Shown: positions 1 through 7,956, counted from the stretch's first letter. The stretch: 64,000 nt of DNA from Streptomyces sp. RKND-216 (GCF_004795255.1 NZ_SSBQ01000002.1:2995501-3059500); one strand, 5' to 3'. The notes: a model not told the origin generated them from the letters alone. Numbers and translations are program-made.

Positions 1-594
1 ACCGCCGCCACGTTCGCGAACCCGGTGCTCATCACCGGCGCCGCGCTGCTGATGTGGCTGTCCACGGCCCTGCACGAGCTGGCGCACGGTGTGGTCGCCG
101 TGCGCTTCGGCGGCACCGTCGGCGAGATCGGGCTGCGCTGGAAACCGGTCCCGATCATGTACTGCAGCGTGGAGAACTACCTCTTCCTGCCCCGCCGCCG
201 GGACCGGATCTTCACCGCGGTCGCCGGGGCGGTGGCGAACCTGCTGTTCCTGCTGCCGTTCTGCGCGCTCTGGCTGTTCGTCCCCGTCGACGACGCCACC
301 CACGACGGGCTGGCCGGGCTGCTGCTCATCGGCACCGTCCAGGCGCTGGCCATGCTGCTCCCGTTGCCGCCGCTGGACGGCTACAAGGTGGTGAGCCAGG
401 CCGCCGGCGCCACCGCCCTGGCCGCCTCCAGCCGCGACTACCTGCGCCTCGCCCTGCGCCGCGACCCCGCGGCGAAGCGGTACCCGCGCCGTGCCCGTGC
501 CGTCTACACCGCCTACGGGCTCGGCTCCACCGCCGTGGTCGCCGGGCTGGCGGTCCTCGCCGCCCTGCTCGTCGCCTCGCTGTTCCACCCCTGA
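1..594 (+). CDS. M50-type (site-2-protease-like) membrane metalloprotease, 5' end missing
   Basis: The reading frame is open from base 1, so the start lies upstream of the window and only the last 197 codons are seen. A zinc-protease HELAH motif (HExxH) sits in a hydrophobic segment near position 73, and a PPLDG motif that supplies the third ligand in M50 proteases lies near 370. Several membrane helices follow. M50 enzymes cleave substrates within or close to the membrane. The gene is 11 bases ahead of an ABC transporter and in the same direction as a YcaO gene, so it probably belongs to the peptide-maturation operon, perhaps for leader removal or immunity; that role is inference. Family assignment is fairly secure, function is not. 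Confidence 0.75.
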   Translation, partial: TAATFANPVLITGAALLMWLSTALHELAHGVVAVRFGGTVGEIGLRWKPVPIMYCSVENYLFLPRRRDRIFTAVAGAVANLLFLLPFCALWLFVPVDDATHDGLAGLLLIGTVQALAMLLPLPPLDGYKVVSQAAGATALAASSRDYLRLALRRDPAAKRYPRRARAVYTAYGLGSTAVVAGLAVLAALLVASLFHP

Positions 595-605
595 AGGAGA
601 ACCAC

Positions 606-1586
606 GTGTCCACCACCCCCACGCCACCCCCCGGCCCGGCCGCCGCCGCGGACACCGGGCCCGACACGGACGCCGCAGGTACCGGCCCGGAGCCCGCCGT
701 CGAACTGACCGACGTGCACAAGCGCTACGGCGACACCCGCGCCGTCGACGGCGTCTCCCTCACCGTCCGCCGCGGTGAGTTCCTCGGACTGCTCGGCCCC
801 AACGGCGCGGGGAAGACCACGCTGGTGGAGATCATGGAAGGGCTGCGGCAGGCCGACTCCGGCACCGTCGGCGTCCTCGGCACGTCGCCCTGGCCCCGCA
901 ACCTGGCGCTGCTGCCCCGCATCGGCCTGCAGACCCAGGCGTCGGCCTTCTTCGTCCGCCTCACCGCGCGCGAGCACCTGCGGACCGTCGCCGCGCTGTA
1001 CGGCGCCGCCCGCGACGCCGCCGAACGCACCCTCGCCGTGGTCGGCCTCACCGAACAGGGCGACACCCAGGTGGAGGGCCTGTCCGGCGGCCAGCGGCAG
1101 CGGCTGGCCATCGCCTCGGCGCTGGTGCACGGCCCGGAGCTGATCTTCCTCGACGAGCCCACCGCCGCCCTCGACCCGCAGGCCCGCCGCGACCTGTGGC
1201 AGGTGCTGCGCGACCTCAAGGGCGAGGGTCGCACGATCGTCTACACCACTCACCACCTCGACGAGGCCGAGACGCTGTGCGACCGCGTCGCGATCATCGT
1301 GAACGGCCGCATCACCGCACTGGACACGCCCGCCCGGCTGGTCGCCGCCGGCAGCGGCAACACCCGCCTGCTCGTGCCCGCCGACCGGCTCACCGAGGCC
1401 CGCGCCCGCGAACTCCCCGGCGTGCTCGACGTGCAGGTCGACGGCGACGTGGTGGTGCTGGAAACCACCGAGGCGGGCCCCCTGCTCAGCGCCGTCGAGG
1501 CGGTCGCCGGGCTCCAGGGCGTCCGCACCCGCACCGCCAGCCTGGAGGACGTCTACCTGCAACTCACCGCGACCGGCGACCGCTGA
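606..1586 (+). CDS. ABC transporter ATP-binding protein of the peptide cluster
   Basis: A 326-aa ATPase of the drug/peptide-export type. It shows Walker A (GPNGAGKT), the LSGGQ signature, Walker B (LIFLDEP) and the switch His (TTHHLDEAE). The GTG start is chosen because GAAGGAGA lies 5 bases upstream; an open frame continues upstream without a ribosome site. The first 35 residues are a Pro/Ala/Thr-rich tail before the domain proper. The C-terminal 80 residues resemble the extra domain of CcmA/DrrA-type subunits. It pairs with the ABC-2 permease downstream, and the two would form a homodimeric-ATPase exporter. Given the YcaO and precursor next door, export of or immunity to the modified peptide is the likely job (inference). 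Confidence 0.9.
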   Translation: MSTTPTPPPGPAAAADTGPDTDAAGTGPEPAVELTDVHKRYGDTRAVDGVSLTVRRGEFLGLLGPNGAGKTTLVEIMEGLRQADSGTVGVLGTSPWPRNLALLPRIGLQTQASAFFVRLTAREHLRTVAALYGAARDAAERTLAVVGLTEQGDTQVEGLSGGQRQRLAIASALVHGPELIFLDEPTAALDPQARRDLWQVLRDLKGEGRTIVYTTHHLDEAETLCDRVAIIVNGRITALDTPARLVAAGSGNTRLLVPADRLTEARARELPGVLDVQVDGDVVVLETTEAGPLLSAVEAVAGLQGVRTRTASLEDVYLQLTATGDR

Positions 1587-1648
1587 CCGCACCCCACCAC
1601 GGCGACACACCCCCCACTCCCATCCCTTCCCGACACGGAGCAACGCCC

Positions 1649-2404
1649 ATGAGTGCGTACGCGGCGCTGACCACGGCCGGCTACCGGGCCTACACGCGCG
1701 ACAAGACCACCCTGTTCTTCTCCTTCGCCTTCCCGCTGCTCTTCCTCGTCGTCTTCGGCCTGATCTTCTCCGGCCAGGACGTCGACCAGAGCGGCAAGCC
1801 CTACATCAGCTACATCGCTCCCGGCGTGCTCTCCTGGGGCGTCGCCAACTCCGCCGTGTTCTGGATCGGCTTCGTCCTCATGCAGTGGCGGCGGGACGAC
1901 CTGCTGCGCCTCATCCGCATGACGCCCACCCGCCTGCCCACCGTGCTCGGCTCGCGCTACGTACTGGCGCTCGCCGTCGGCGTGGCGCAGACCGTGCTGT
2001 TCGTCGGCGTCGCGATGCTTCCCGCGTTCGGCCTGGAGGTCGACGGCCGGGTGCTGTTGATGATCCCGGTGCTGATCCTCGGCGTGACCGCGTTCCTCGC
2101 GCTCGGCGTCATCGTCGGCACGTACGGGAAGACGCCGGAGGCCGTCGCCGCCATCGCCAACTGCATCATGGTGCCGATGGCGTTCCTGTCCGGCGCGTTC
2201 TTCCCCATCGACGCCATGCCGGAGTGGATCCAGACCGGCTCCCACGTGCTCCCGCTGCGCTGGTTCAACGAGGGTGTGTCCGTCGCGCTGCTCGGTGACG
2301 GCAGCACCGCAGACGTCGCGCTGGCCTGTGCCGGGCTCACCGGCTTCACCGTCCTCTTCGGGCTGGTCGCACTGCGCACCTTCCGCTGGAGCGACCGCGC
2401 ATGA
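1649..2404 (+). CDS. ABC-2 type permease, partner of the upstream ATPase
   Basis: A 251-aa integral membrane protein with about six hydrophobic segments and the ABC-2 layout: an N-terminal amphipathic stretch, first helix near residues 22-42, and a C-terminal GAFFPIDAMPEWIQ loop typical of DrrB-like permeases. It starts 62 bases after the ATPase gene and ends in an ATGA overlap with the YcaO gene, implying translational coupling. It should form the channel of a peptide or antibiotic exporter. The substrate is inferred from neighbours only. Confidence 0.88.
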   Translation: MSAYAALTTAGYRAYTRDKTTLFFSFAFPLLFLVVFGLIFSGQDVDQSGKPYISYIAPGVLSWGVANSAVFWIGFVLMQWRRDDLLRLIRMTPTRLPTVLGSRYVLALAVGVAQTVLFVGVAMLPAFGLEVDGRVLLMIPVLILGVTAFLALGVIVGTYGKTPEAVAAIANCIMVPMAFLSGAFFPIDAMPEWIQTGSHVLPLRWFNEGVSVALLGDGSTADVALACAGLTGFTVLFGLVALRTFRWSDRA

Positions 2405-4449
2405 CGACGACGCCGACCGTGCCGCCGCCCGCGGACGCCGCCGCCTCGCCGGGGCCGCGCGCGCTGGAGTCCGCGCGCGCCCACCTGCAGCGCGAACTCG
2501 ACCCCCGCTACGTGCAGTTCCCCGCCTGCGCCGCCGACGCCGGACCGCAGCCGCTGGTGGTGCCGCTCGGCGCGGCGGACGTGCTCGGCGACGCCGCCGG
2601 CGACCGGTACGCCGCGGTGCGGCCGCACGCGACCGTGCACCTCACCGCCCGCGCCGTACTCATCGGGCCGTGGGGCGGCGATGCGGAGGCCACCGGCTGC
2701 GGGCGGTGCCTCGGCATGCGCTGGCAGCGGCTGCGCAGCCGCTCCGAACGCGAGGCCCTGGAGGGACGGCAGCCCCTGCAGGGCGCCGAGGACTGGCCGT
2801 TGCTCACACCGTTCGCGGTGGACGCCGTACGTGCCGCCTGGTCGTCGGCGTTCGGCCCGGTGCACGAGTCGGACCCGACCCCGGCCGGTCCGGTGGCCGC
2901 GCTGCGGCCGCCCCGGGCCGTACCGACGTCACCCGGAGCCGAAGGACTGCCGCGGGTGACACGCGTCGACCTGGCCACGCTCGCCCTGGCCACCTTCCCG
3001 ATGCTCCCCGAACCGCTGTGCCCGCACTGCGTGCAGCGTGTGCCGGACACCCGCGAGGCGGGCCGGATACCGCTCGGCCCGGCGCCCAAGCCGGACCCGG
3101 AGGGCTACCGCGTCCGGCCGCTGGAGTCGTTCCCGCTGCCCGGTGACGCGCTGGCCAACCCGGTGTGCGGCGCCCTCGGCTCGGGCACCTGGATCAACCC
3201 GGCCTCGACCACCACCGCCCCCGTCGCGGGCAGCGTCTTCGTACGCGGCTACGCCGGGCTCAACGACGTGACCTTCAGCGGTCAGGCCAGCCGCTACACC
3301 ACCAGTCGGCTGCTCACCTACCTGGAGGGTCTGGAACGCTACGCCGGCACCCATCGTCGTCGTCCCGAACAGCCCGTCGTCGCCTCCCTCGACGCCCTCC
3401 GGTCGGCCGGGGAGCCGGTGCTGGACCCCGCCGCGTGCGGCTTCTACGCCCCGGAGACCTACGCCACCGACCCCATGGTCAGCCCCTTCGACCCGGCCCG
3501 GGCGATCCCCTGGCTGTGGGGCCACTCGCTGCGCGACGACCGGCCGATCCTGGTGCCGGCCCGGCTGGTGCACTACAGCGCGGGTGTGGCGGCGGACAAC
3601 TTCGTCTTCGAGTGCTCCAACGGCTGTGCCACCGGCGGCAGTCCGGTGGAGGCGATGCTGTTCGCGCTGCTGGAGCTGATCGAGCGGGACGCCTTCCTGC
3701 TGGCCTGGCACACCCGCACTCCGCTCACCGAGGTCGACCTCGGCTCCTGCACCGGCCGCACCGTGCGGTCGCTGCTGGACCGGGCCGGCATGCACGGCTA
3801 CGACGTGCGGGCCTACGACACGCGCATGGACCTGCCGGTCCCCGTGGTCACCGGGCTCGCGGTGCGCCGGGACGGCGGCCCGGGCACGCTGTCCTTCGGT
3901 GCGGCCGCCGGGTTCGACCCGGAGGACGCCGTCGAGTCCGCGCTCTCCGAGGTGCTCACCTACATCCCGCATCTGCCGTACCAGGTCACCGAGCGGCAGG
4001 CGGAACTGGAGGCGATGGCAGCGGACTTCGGCCGCGTCCTGCACCTCAAGGACCACGCCCAGCTGCACGGTCTGCCCGGCATGGCGCACCACTCGCGGGA
4101 GTTCCTGGAACCGGCCGGACGCGGCGGCATCCCGGAGCTGTTCGCCGACTGGTACCGGGAACGGCCGAGCACCGGCGACCTCGTGGACGACCTGCGGCTG
4201 CTCGTCGACGCGCTGGCCGGCGCCGGCCACGACGTCATCGCGGTGGACCAGACGGCGCCCGAGCAGCGGCGGATGGGCCTGCACACGGTCTGCGCGACCG
4301 TTCCCGGGCTGCTGCCGCTCGACTTCGGCTGGAACCGGCAGCGGGTGCTGCGGACGCCCCGGCTGCTCACCGGGCTCAGACAGGCGGGCAGACGGGCCGA
4401 CGACCTGCCGGCAGCCGACGTCAAACGCGTACCGCACCCGTTCCCGTAA
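2401..4449 (+). CDS. YcaO cyclodehydratase fused to ThiF-like leader-binding region (TOMM)
   Basis: A 682-aa fusion. Residues about 1-215 look like the degenerate ThiF/E1-like partner protein of TOMM systems, with two CxxC pairs (C100/C103 and C207/C210) suited to a structural zinc. Residues about 230-682 are a YcaO domain: the two ATP-site helices read LLTYLEGLERY and ALLELIERDA, then the DQTAPEQR strand and a proline-rich end (VPHPFP) like the PxPxP tail of azoline-forming YcaOs. Such enzymes use ATP to turn Cys, Ser and Thr of a precursor into thiazolines and oxazolines. It overlaps the permease by 4 bases. No dehydrogenase or LanB dehydratase is in the window; they are expected upstream. 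The natural substrate is probably the convergent peptide at 4618-4794. Confidence 0.9.
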   Translation: MTTTPTVPPPADAAASPGPRALESARAHLQRELDPRYVQFPACAADAGPQPLVVPLGAADVLGDAAGDRYAAVRPHATVHLTARAVLIGPWGGDAEATGCGRCLGMRWQRLRSRSEREALEGRQPLQGAEDWPLLTPFAVDAVRAAWSSAFGPVHESDPTPAGPVAALRPPRAVPTSPGAEGLPRVTRVDLATLALATFPMLPEPLCPHCVQRVPDTREAGRIPLGPAPKPDPEGYRVRPLESFPLPGDALANPVCGALGSGTWINPASTTTAPVAGSVFVRGYAGLNDVTFSGQASRYTTSRLLTYLEGLERYAGTHRRRPEQPVVASLDALRSAGEPVLDPAACGFYAPETYATDPMVSPFDPARAIPWLWGHSLRDDRPILVPARLVHYSAGVAADNFVFECSNGCATGGSPVEAMLFALLELIERDAFLLAWHTRTPLTEVDLGSCTGRTVRSLLDRAGMHGYDVRAYDTRMDLPVPVVTGLAVRRDGGPGTLSFGAAAGFDPEDAVESALSEVLTYIPHLPYQVTERQAELEAMAADFGRVLHLKDHAQLHGLPGMAHHSREFLEPAGRGGIPELFADWYRERPSTGDLVDDLRLLVDALAGAGHDVIAVDQTAPEQRRMGLHTVCATVPGLLPLDFGWNRQRVLRTPRLLTGLRQAGRRADDLPAADVKRVPHPFP

Positions 4450-4532
4450 CCCCCGAGGGGAGTTCCCGTGCCGCACCAGCAACGTCAGCAGAGCGGCCCG
4501 CAGGCCCCGTTCCCCGTCGCCGCCGCACACGG

Positions 4533-4581
4533 CAGCGGCCCGTTCCCGCGCCGGAGACGGCGGTACGGGAACGGGCCGCTG
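4533..4581. terminator. Bidirectional hairpin between YcaO gene and precursor gene
   Basis: A perfect 16-bp inverted repeat (CAGCGGCCCGTTCCCG at 4533-4548, complement at 4566-4581) encloses a second 5-bp stem with a GAGA loop. It lies between two convergent genes, 84 bases after the YcaO stop and 37 bases past the precursor stop, as expected of a shared terminator. Confidence 0.85.
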
Positions 4582-4617
4582 GGGTACCTGAGATACCCGA
4601 GTCCGGTGGGAACCGGA

Positions 4618-4794
4618 TCAGGCGCTGCAGGAGGTGGTGCTGGTGGTGCTGGAGCAGGTCGAGGTCGACGAGCAGGAGGTGGAACCGGCCAGGACGACCT
4701 CGGCCGCGTCGGAGTAGTCCGAGATCTCGAAGGTCTCCGATTCGAGCTCCAGGATCTCGTCGGCGAGCGTGGCGAGCTGCGTCTTCTCAGCCAT
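4618..4794 (-). CDS. Thiazolylpeptide-type (thiopeptide/TOMM) precursor peptide
   Basis: A 58-aa peptide on the minus strand with ATG 5 bases after GAGGAGA. Residues 1-37 form an acidic leader with the ELESETFEISDY motif typical of thiazolylpeptide-type precursors, ending VVLAG. The following 21 residues contain 10 Ser, 7 Thr and 3 Cys and end in TSCSA, so 20 of 21 can be cyclised or dehydrated. That is what a YcaO/LanB pathway uses as substrate. The leader/core border after Gly37 is my estimate. It faces the YcaO gene across a shared terminator and is transcribed away from the M20 gene. Precursor status is well supported by composition and context; the final product is not predictable from this window. 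Confidence 0.88.
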   Translation of the reverse strand: MAEKTQLATLADEILELESETFEISDYSDAAEVVLAGSTSCSSTSTCSSTTSTTSCSA

Positions 4795-4892
4795 GGTGTC
4801 TCCTCAAGTCGCGCCGGCGGCCGGCTGTTCCGGCTGCGCGCCCCGGCGTCGGAACCATTGGACCCGGAGCCACTGGCAGATCCGCACGGCTT

Positions 4893-4926
4893 CCGCTGTC
4901 ACACCGCTGACAGCCGGTGTCAGCGG
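4893..4926. promoter_or_regulatory. Three-half-site operator in the precursor/M20 divergent promoter region
   Basis: CCGCTGACA (4904-4912) and its exact reverse complement TGTCAGCGG (4918-4926) are separated by 5 bases. A third copy, CCGCTGTCA (4893-4901), precedes the first at 11-bp spacing with one mismatch. The array lies between the divergent precursor and M20 genes, about 100 bases upstream of the precursor start and 63 before the M20 start. It looks like a dimeric regulator site plus an accessory half-site. The TrmB/LuxR-type regulator at 6689-7669 is the obvious candidate binder (inference). Confidence 0.6.
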
Positions 4927-4988
4927 ACTGCTCGGCATATGCGCAACGCGTGCAGCACGCTCGGAACGCGTACCCGAAGGAGGCGCTG

Positions 4989-6350
4989 ATGGCCACGGCG
5001 GCGGTCGCGGACCCGGCGGGCGCGGACCCGGGCCCCGGCCCGCGCGGTCCGGCCGTGCCCTCCGGTGTCCTGCGCGCCGCCCTGGAGCTGTACCTGGATC
5101 TGCACGCCCATCCCGAGCTGTCCGGTGCGGAGTCGCGCACAGCCGCCCGGTTCGCCGACGCCCTGGAGCGTGCCGGCTGCACGGTGACGCGGGGGGTGGG
5201 CGGGCACGGCGTGGTCGGCGTGCTGACGTCCGCCCCATCCGGGGACGGGAACGGACGCCCGCCCGGCCCCACCGTGCTGCTGCGCGCGGAGCTGGACGCG
5301 CTCCCCGTCGCCGAGAACACCGCCCTCCCCTACGCCAGTTCGGTGCCCGGGGTGATGCACGCCTGCGGCCACGACCTGCATCTCGCGGCGCTGTACGGCG
5401 CCGTGGCGATGCTCGCCGCCCGCCGGGAACGCTGGCGCGGCACCGTGCTCGTCGTCGGCCAGCCGGCCGAGGAGACCCTGGACGGCGCCCGGGCCATGCT
5501 CGAGGACGGCCTCTACGCACGCTTCGGCGTCCCCGACGTCGTGCTCGCCCAGCACACCGCGCCGCTGCCGGCGGGCACGGTCGCCCACGGCGACGGACCG
5601 GTGCTGGCGGGCAGCACCGCGCTGGACGTCCGCATCCACGGCCGCGGCGGGCACGGGGGTGCGCCGCAGCTGACCGTCGACCCGGTGGTCACAGCCGCCG
5701 CGGCCGTACTGCGCCTGCAGACCGTGGTGTCGCGGGAGACCGCGCCCGCCGAGCAGGCCGTGCTGACCGTCGGCGCGCTGCACGCGGGCGAACGGGCCAA
5801 CCTCGTTCCCGAGTCGGCCGCCCTGTCGGTCGGCCTGCGCGCCTTCTCCCCGGGCGCGCTGGCGCGGATGGAGACGGCCGTCGAACGGATCGTGCGCGGC
5901 GAGTGCGCGGCGGGCGGCTGCCCGCGCGAACCGGAGTTCGCCGTCGCCGCGCGCTCACCCGTCCTGCAGCCCGACGCGGACCTGACGACCACCCTGCGGG
6001 GTGGCCATGCGCGTCTGCTGGGGACGGCGCGGGTACTCCCGTGGCAGGCTGGAACCGCGGCCGAGGACTTCGCGTGGTTCGGGGCCGCGGGCGCGGACGT
6101 GCACGGCGCTGCCGGAGTGCGTACCGCGTACTGGATGCTGGGGGTGACCGGGGCCCGCACATGGCGGGCCGCCGCGCGAGCGCATGCCGGCGGTGCGTAC
6201 GGCATACGTGGCGAAGCGCGCGGCGTTCCGGCCAATCACGCACCGGAGTTCGCGCCGGACGTGCGTGTCGCGCTGCCCACGGGCATCGCGGCGATGTGCG
6301 ACGGCGCCGAAGCGATTCTGGACGTTCCGGAGGGGGAAACGTGCCGATGA
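4989..6350 (+). CDS. M20 family amidohydrolase/peptidase of the peptide cluster
   Basis: A 453-aa metallohydrolase of the M20D group (N-acyl-amino-acid amidohydrolases, IAA-amino-acid hydrolases and relatives). Metal-site motifs are complete: HACGHDLH at 124-131 (Cys126, His128), the PAEET pair Glu161/Glu162, His189, and a C-terminal NHAPEF His. The ATG is chosen because AAGGAGG lies just upstream; the frame is open further but has no ribosome site. It is divergent from the precursor gene and overlaps the next gene by ATGA. M20 enzymes cleave amide bonds of small acylated amino acids or peptides, so it could trim the leader, edit the C-terminal amide or inactivate the product. None of these roles can be read from sequence alone. 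Confidence 0.88.
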   Translation: MATAAVADPAGADPGPGPRGPAVPSGVLRAALELYLDLHAHPELSGAESRTAARFADALERAGCTVTRGVGGHGVVGVLTSAPSGDGNGRPPGPTVLLRAELDALPVAENTALPYASSVPGVMHACGHDLHLAALYGAVAMLAARRERWRGTVLVVGQPAEETLDGARAMLEDGLYARFGVPDVVLAQHTAPLPAGTVAHGDGPVLAGSTALDVRIHGRGGHGGAPQLTVDPVVTAAAAVLRLQTVVSRETAPAEQAVLTVGALHAGERANLVPESAALSVGLRAFSPGALARMETAVERIVRGECAAGGCPREPEFAVAARSPVLQPDADLTTTLRGGHARLLGTARVLPWQAGTAAEDFAWFGAAGADVHGAAGVRTAYWMLGVTGARTWRAAARAHAGGAYGIRGEARGVPANHAPEFAPDVRVALPTGIAAMCDGAEAILDVPEGETCR

Positions 6351-6628
6351 CGAGTGTGACCAGGGCCGACAGCAGTACGGTCCTCAGCTGCGCCTATATG
6401 GACATCGTGGTGGTGCGCCGGGAGCCCTGTGCTCCCGGCGGCGAGACCACGGTCGTCCGGCTGCTGGGACTGCTGCCGCCCCACTGGAGTTGCCTGCCGG
6501 AGGTCGAACGGGACCGTGTGGTGCTGCACGTGATGCTGGGCAGCACCGACGGCTGTGACGCCGTCCGCACCGAGGTGGAGGAGGTGATGGCGGACCCGGC
6601 CATGCGCGGCTGGTTCGCCGAGACCTGA
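6347..6628 (+). CDS. Unrecognised 93-aa protein coupled to the M20 hydrolase
   Basis: I do not recognise this family. The ATG overlaps the M20 stop as ATGA, with AGGGGG 10 bases upstream; a GTG 6 bases earlier is an alternative start. The product has four Cys (15, 28, 49, 70), a central LLGLLPPHWSCLP stretch, no signal peptide and an acidic C-terminus ending WFAET. Tight coupling suggests it works with the hydrolase, for example as a partner subunit, a carrier or an immunity factor. A double hairpin ends the transcript right after it. Confidence 0.7.
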   Translation: MTSVTRADSSTVLSCAYMDIVVVRREPCAPGGETTVVRLLGLLPPHWSCLPEVERDRVVLHVMLGSTDGCDAVRTEVEEVMADPAMRGWFAET

Positions 6629-6630
6629 CC

Positions 6631-6686
6631 GGGGGCGCGCGGCCGCGCGCCCCCGTGGAGGACCGGGCCCGCCTCGGCGGGCCCGG
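6631..6686. terminator. Two adjacent terminator hairpins between convergent genes
   Basis: A 24-bp perfect palindrome (arm GGGGGCGCGCGG, 6631-6654) is followed by an 11-bp stem with a 2-base loop (CCGGGCCCGCC, 6663-6686). They fill the gap between the 93-aa gene stop (6628) and the regulator stop (6689), one per direction. Confidence 0.85.
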
Positions 6687-6688
6687 GA

Positions 6689-7669
6689 TCAGACCCAGCC
6701 GTGTTCGCGGGCCAGCAGCGCCGCCTGGGCGCGGCTCGCCGCGCCCAGCACCCGCATGAGGTCGGCCACGTGCCGGCGGTAGGTGCGTACGGAGATCCCC
6801 AGCTCCCGCGCGCCCGCCTCGTCCTTGCCGACCGACACCATCGAGGCGAGCACCCGGCGCTCCATCTCGGAGAGCGTCGGTGTGCCGTCCGGCTCGCTGA
6901 TCGCGGTGAGGAGGTCCTCGGCCTGGTCCCAGATCTTCTCGAAGAGCGCGATGATGTTGCACACCAGGCCGCTCTCGTGGGCCAGCAGCGCCCCGCGCGA
7001 GGTGTCGCCGGGGTCGACGGGCACCAGGGCGACCCGGCGGTCGTAGACCAGGATGCGTTCGGAGGCGTCGTCGGCGACGCGGATCTGGGCGCCCTTGTGC
7101 GCCAGCTCCCTCAGGTAGGCGACGGTCGGCGGGTGGGTGGTCGCCTTGCGCAGCACGACGTTCCGGATGCGCACGCCGCGTCTGAGGCAGCGCATGTCCA
7201 GCGGCCGGGCGTGGTCGATGTTGGCCGGGGTGAGTTCGGTGTAGGGCTCGACCGAGAGGATCTCCTCGCGGGCGAAGAACGCCAGGTCGTCGATCCGGCT
7301 GCGAATCTGTGCCAGGTCGGTGAGCTGCTCCACTCCCTGCGGGGCGGGCGTACGCGAGCCCATCTCCGCGCGTAGAGCATCGATGACGTAGCGTGACTGG
7401 GTCACCCGCATGATCTCTTCGTGGAGTTCGTGCAGGCGGCGGTCCATCAGCCGGGCCATGGCGATGTCGGGGTTGGTCGGGGTGTACGCGTGGCGTTCGC
7501 CGCTGTCGCGCACCAGGCCGAACTCCCGGAGCCGTTCGAGCGCTCGCTTCGCGACGGGCGCGTCGATGTGCATCTTCACGTGGAGGTCGTCCGCAGGGGT
7601 GCCGGGATGGCGGAGGAAGTGCCGGTAGATCTCTTCTTCCTCCGCGGAGATGCCGAAGACTGACATCAT
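6689..7669 (-). CDS. TrmB/LuxR-type transcriptional regulator beside the peptide cluster
   Basis: A 326-aa regulator with two DNA-binding parts. An N-terminal TrmB-like winged helix (about residues 8-70) precedes a long linker domain, and a C-terminal LuxR-type helix-turn-helix (about 262-326) contains ELGISVRTYRRHVADLM. This architecture is common in Streptomyces next to RiPP and other antibiotic clusters. I place the start at the first Met of MMSVFG, where similarity to the family begins; an upstream open frame of 75 codons looks non-coding. It converges on the M20/93-aa operon and is a likely pathway-specific switch. The inverted repeat at 4893-4926 is a plausible target. Confidence 0.85.
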   Translation of the reverse strand: MMSVFGISAEEEEIYRHFLRHPGTPADDLHVKMHIDAPVAKRALERLREFGLVRDSGERHAYTPTNPDIAMARLMDRRLHELHEEIMRVTQSRYVIDALRAEMGSRTPAPQGVEQLTDLAQIRSRIDDLAFFAREEILSVEPYTELTPANIDHARPLDMRCLRRGVRIRNVVLRKATTHPPTVAYLRELAHKGAQIRVADDASERILVYDRRVALVPVDPGDTSRGALLAHESGLVCNIIALFEKIWDQAEDLLTAISEPDGTPTLSEMERRVLASMVSVGKDEAGARELGISVRTYRRHVADLMRVLGAASRAQAALLAREHGWV

Positions 7670-7956
7670 GTTGGTACCCAAGTCGGCCCCCTGCTGCTCG
7701 GATGGCGAACCGGTGGTGTGGCTCGTTGGTCGGGCGAGCACCACGGCGCGCGAGCAGAGCGCCGGGCGGGTCGAGGCCAGCGTATGCCGTGAACAGCCAC
7801 AGGTGCAGTGCGAGGAGGCAACGGAAGTGGAACCTGTGGACGAACCGTGATCGATGTCCTCGCTCTGCGTGGCGGTACCGGTTCGTAGGGACACGCACGG
7901 TACTCAAGTTGCCCGATGGACAACGAAGTTGTCGCAGATTCAACAGTCCCGTCCGC

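Noticed and set aside
54..605. Long upstream extension of the ABC ATPase frame
   Set aside because: The extension is Arg/Pro/Ala-rich, overlaps the M50 gene and has no ribosome site; GTG 606 has a good one.
513..1643. Long minus-strand frame opposite the ABC ATPase
   Set aside because: A mirror effect of third-position GC; no family motif and the plus strand carries clear ATPase motifs.
4468..4989. Plus-strand 173-codon open frame antisense to the precursor
   Set aside because: It runs through the shared terminator and is fully antisense to the precursor gene; its Gly/Ala/Arg repeats are the mirror of the Ser/Thr/Cys core, not a real protein.
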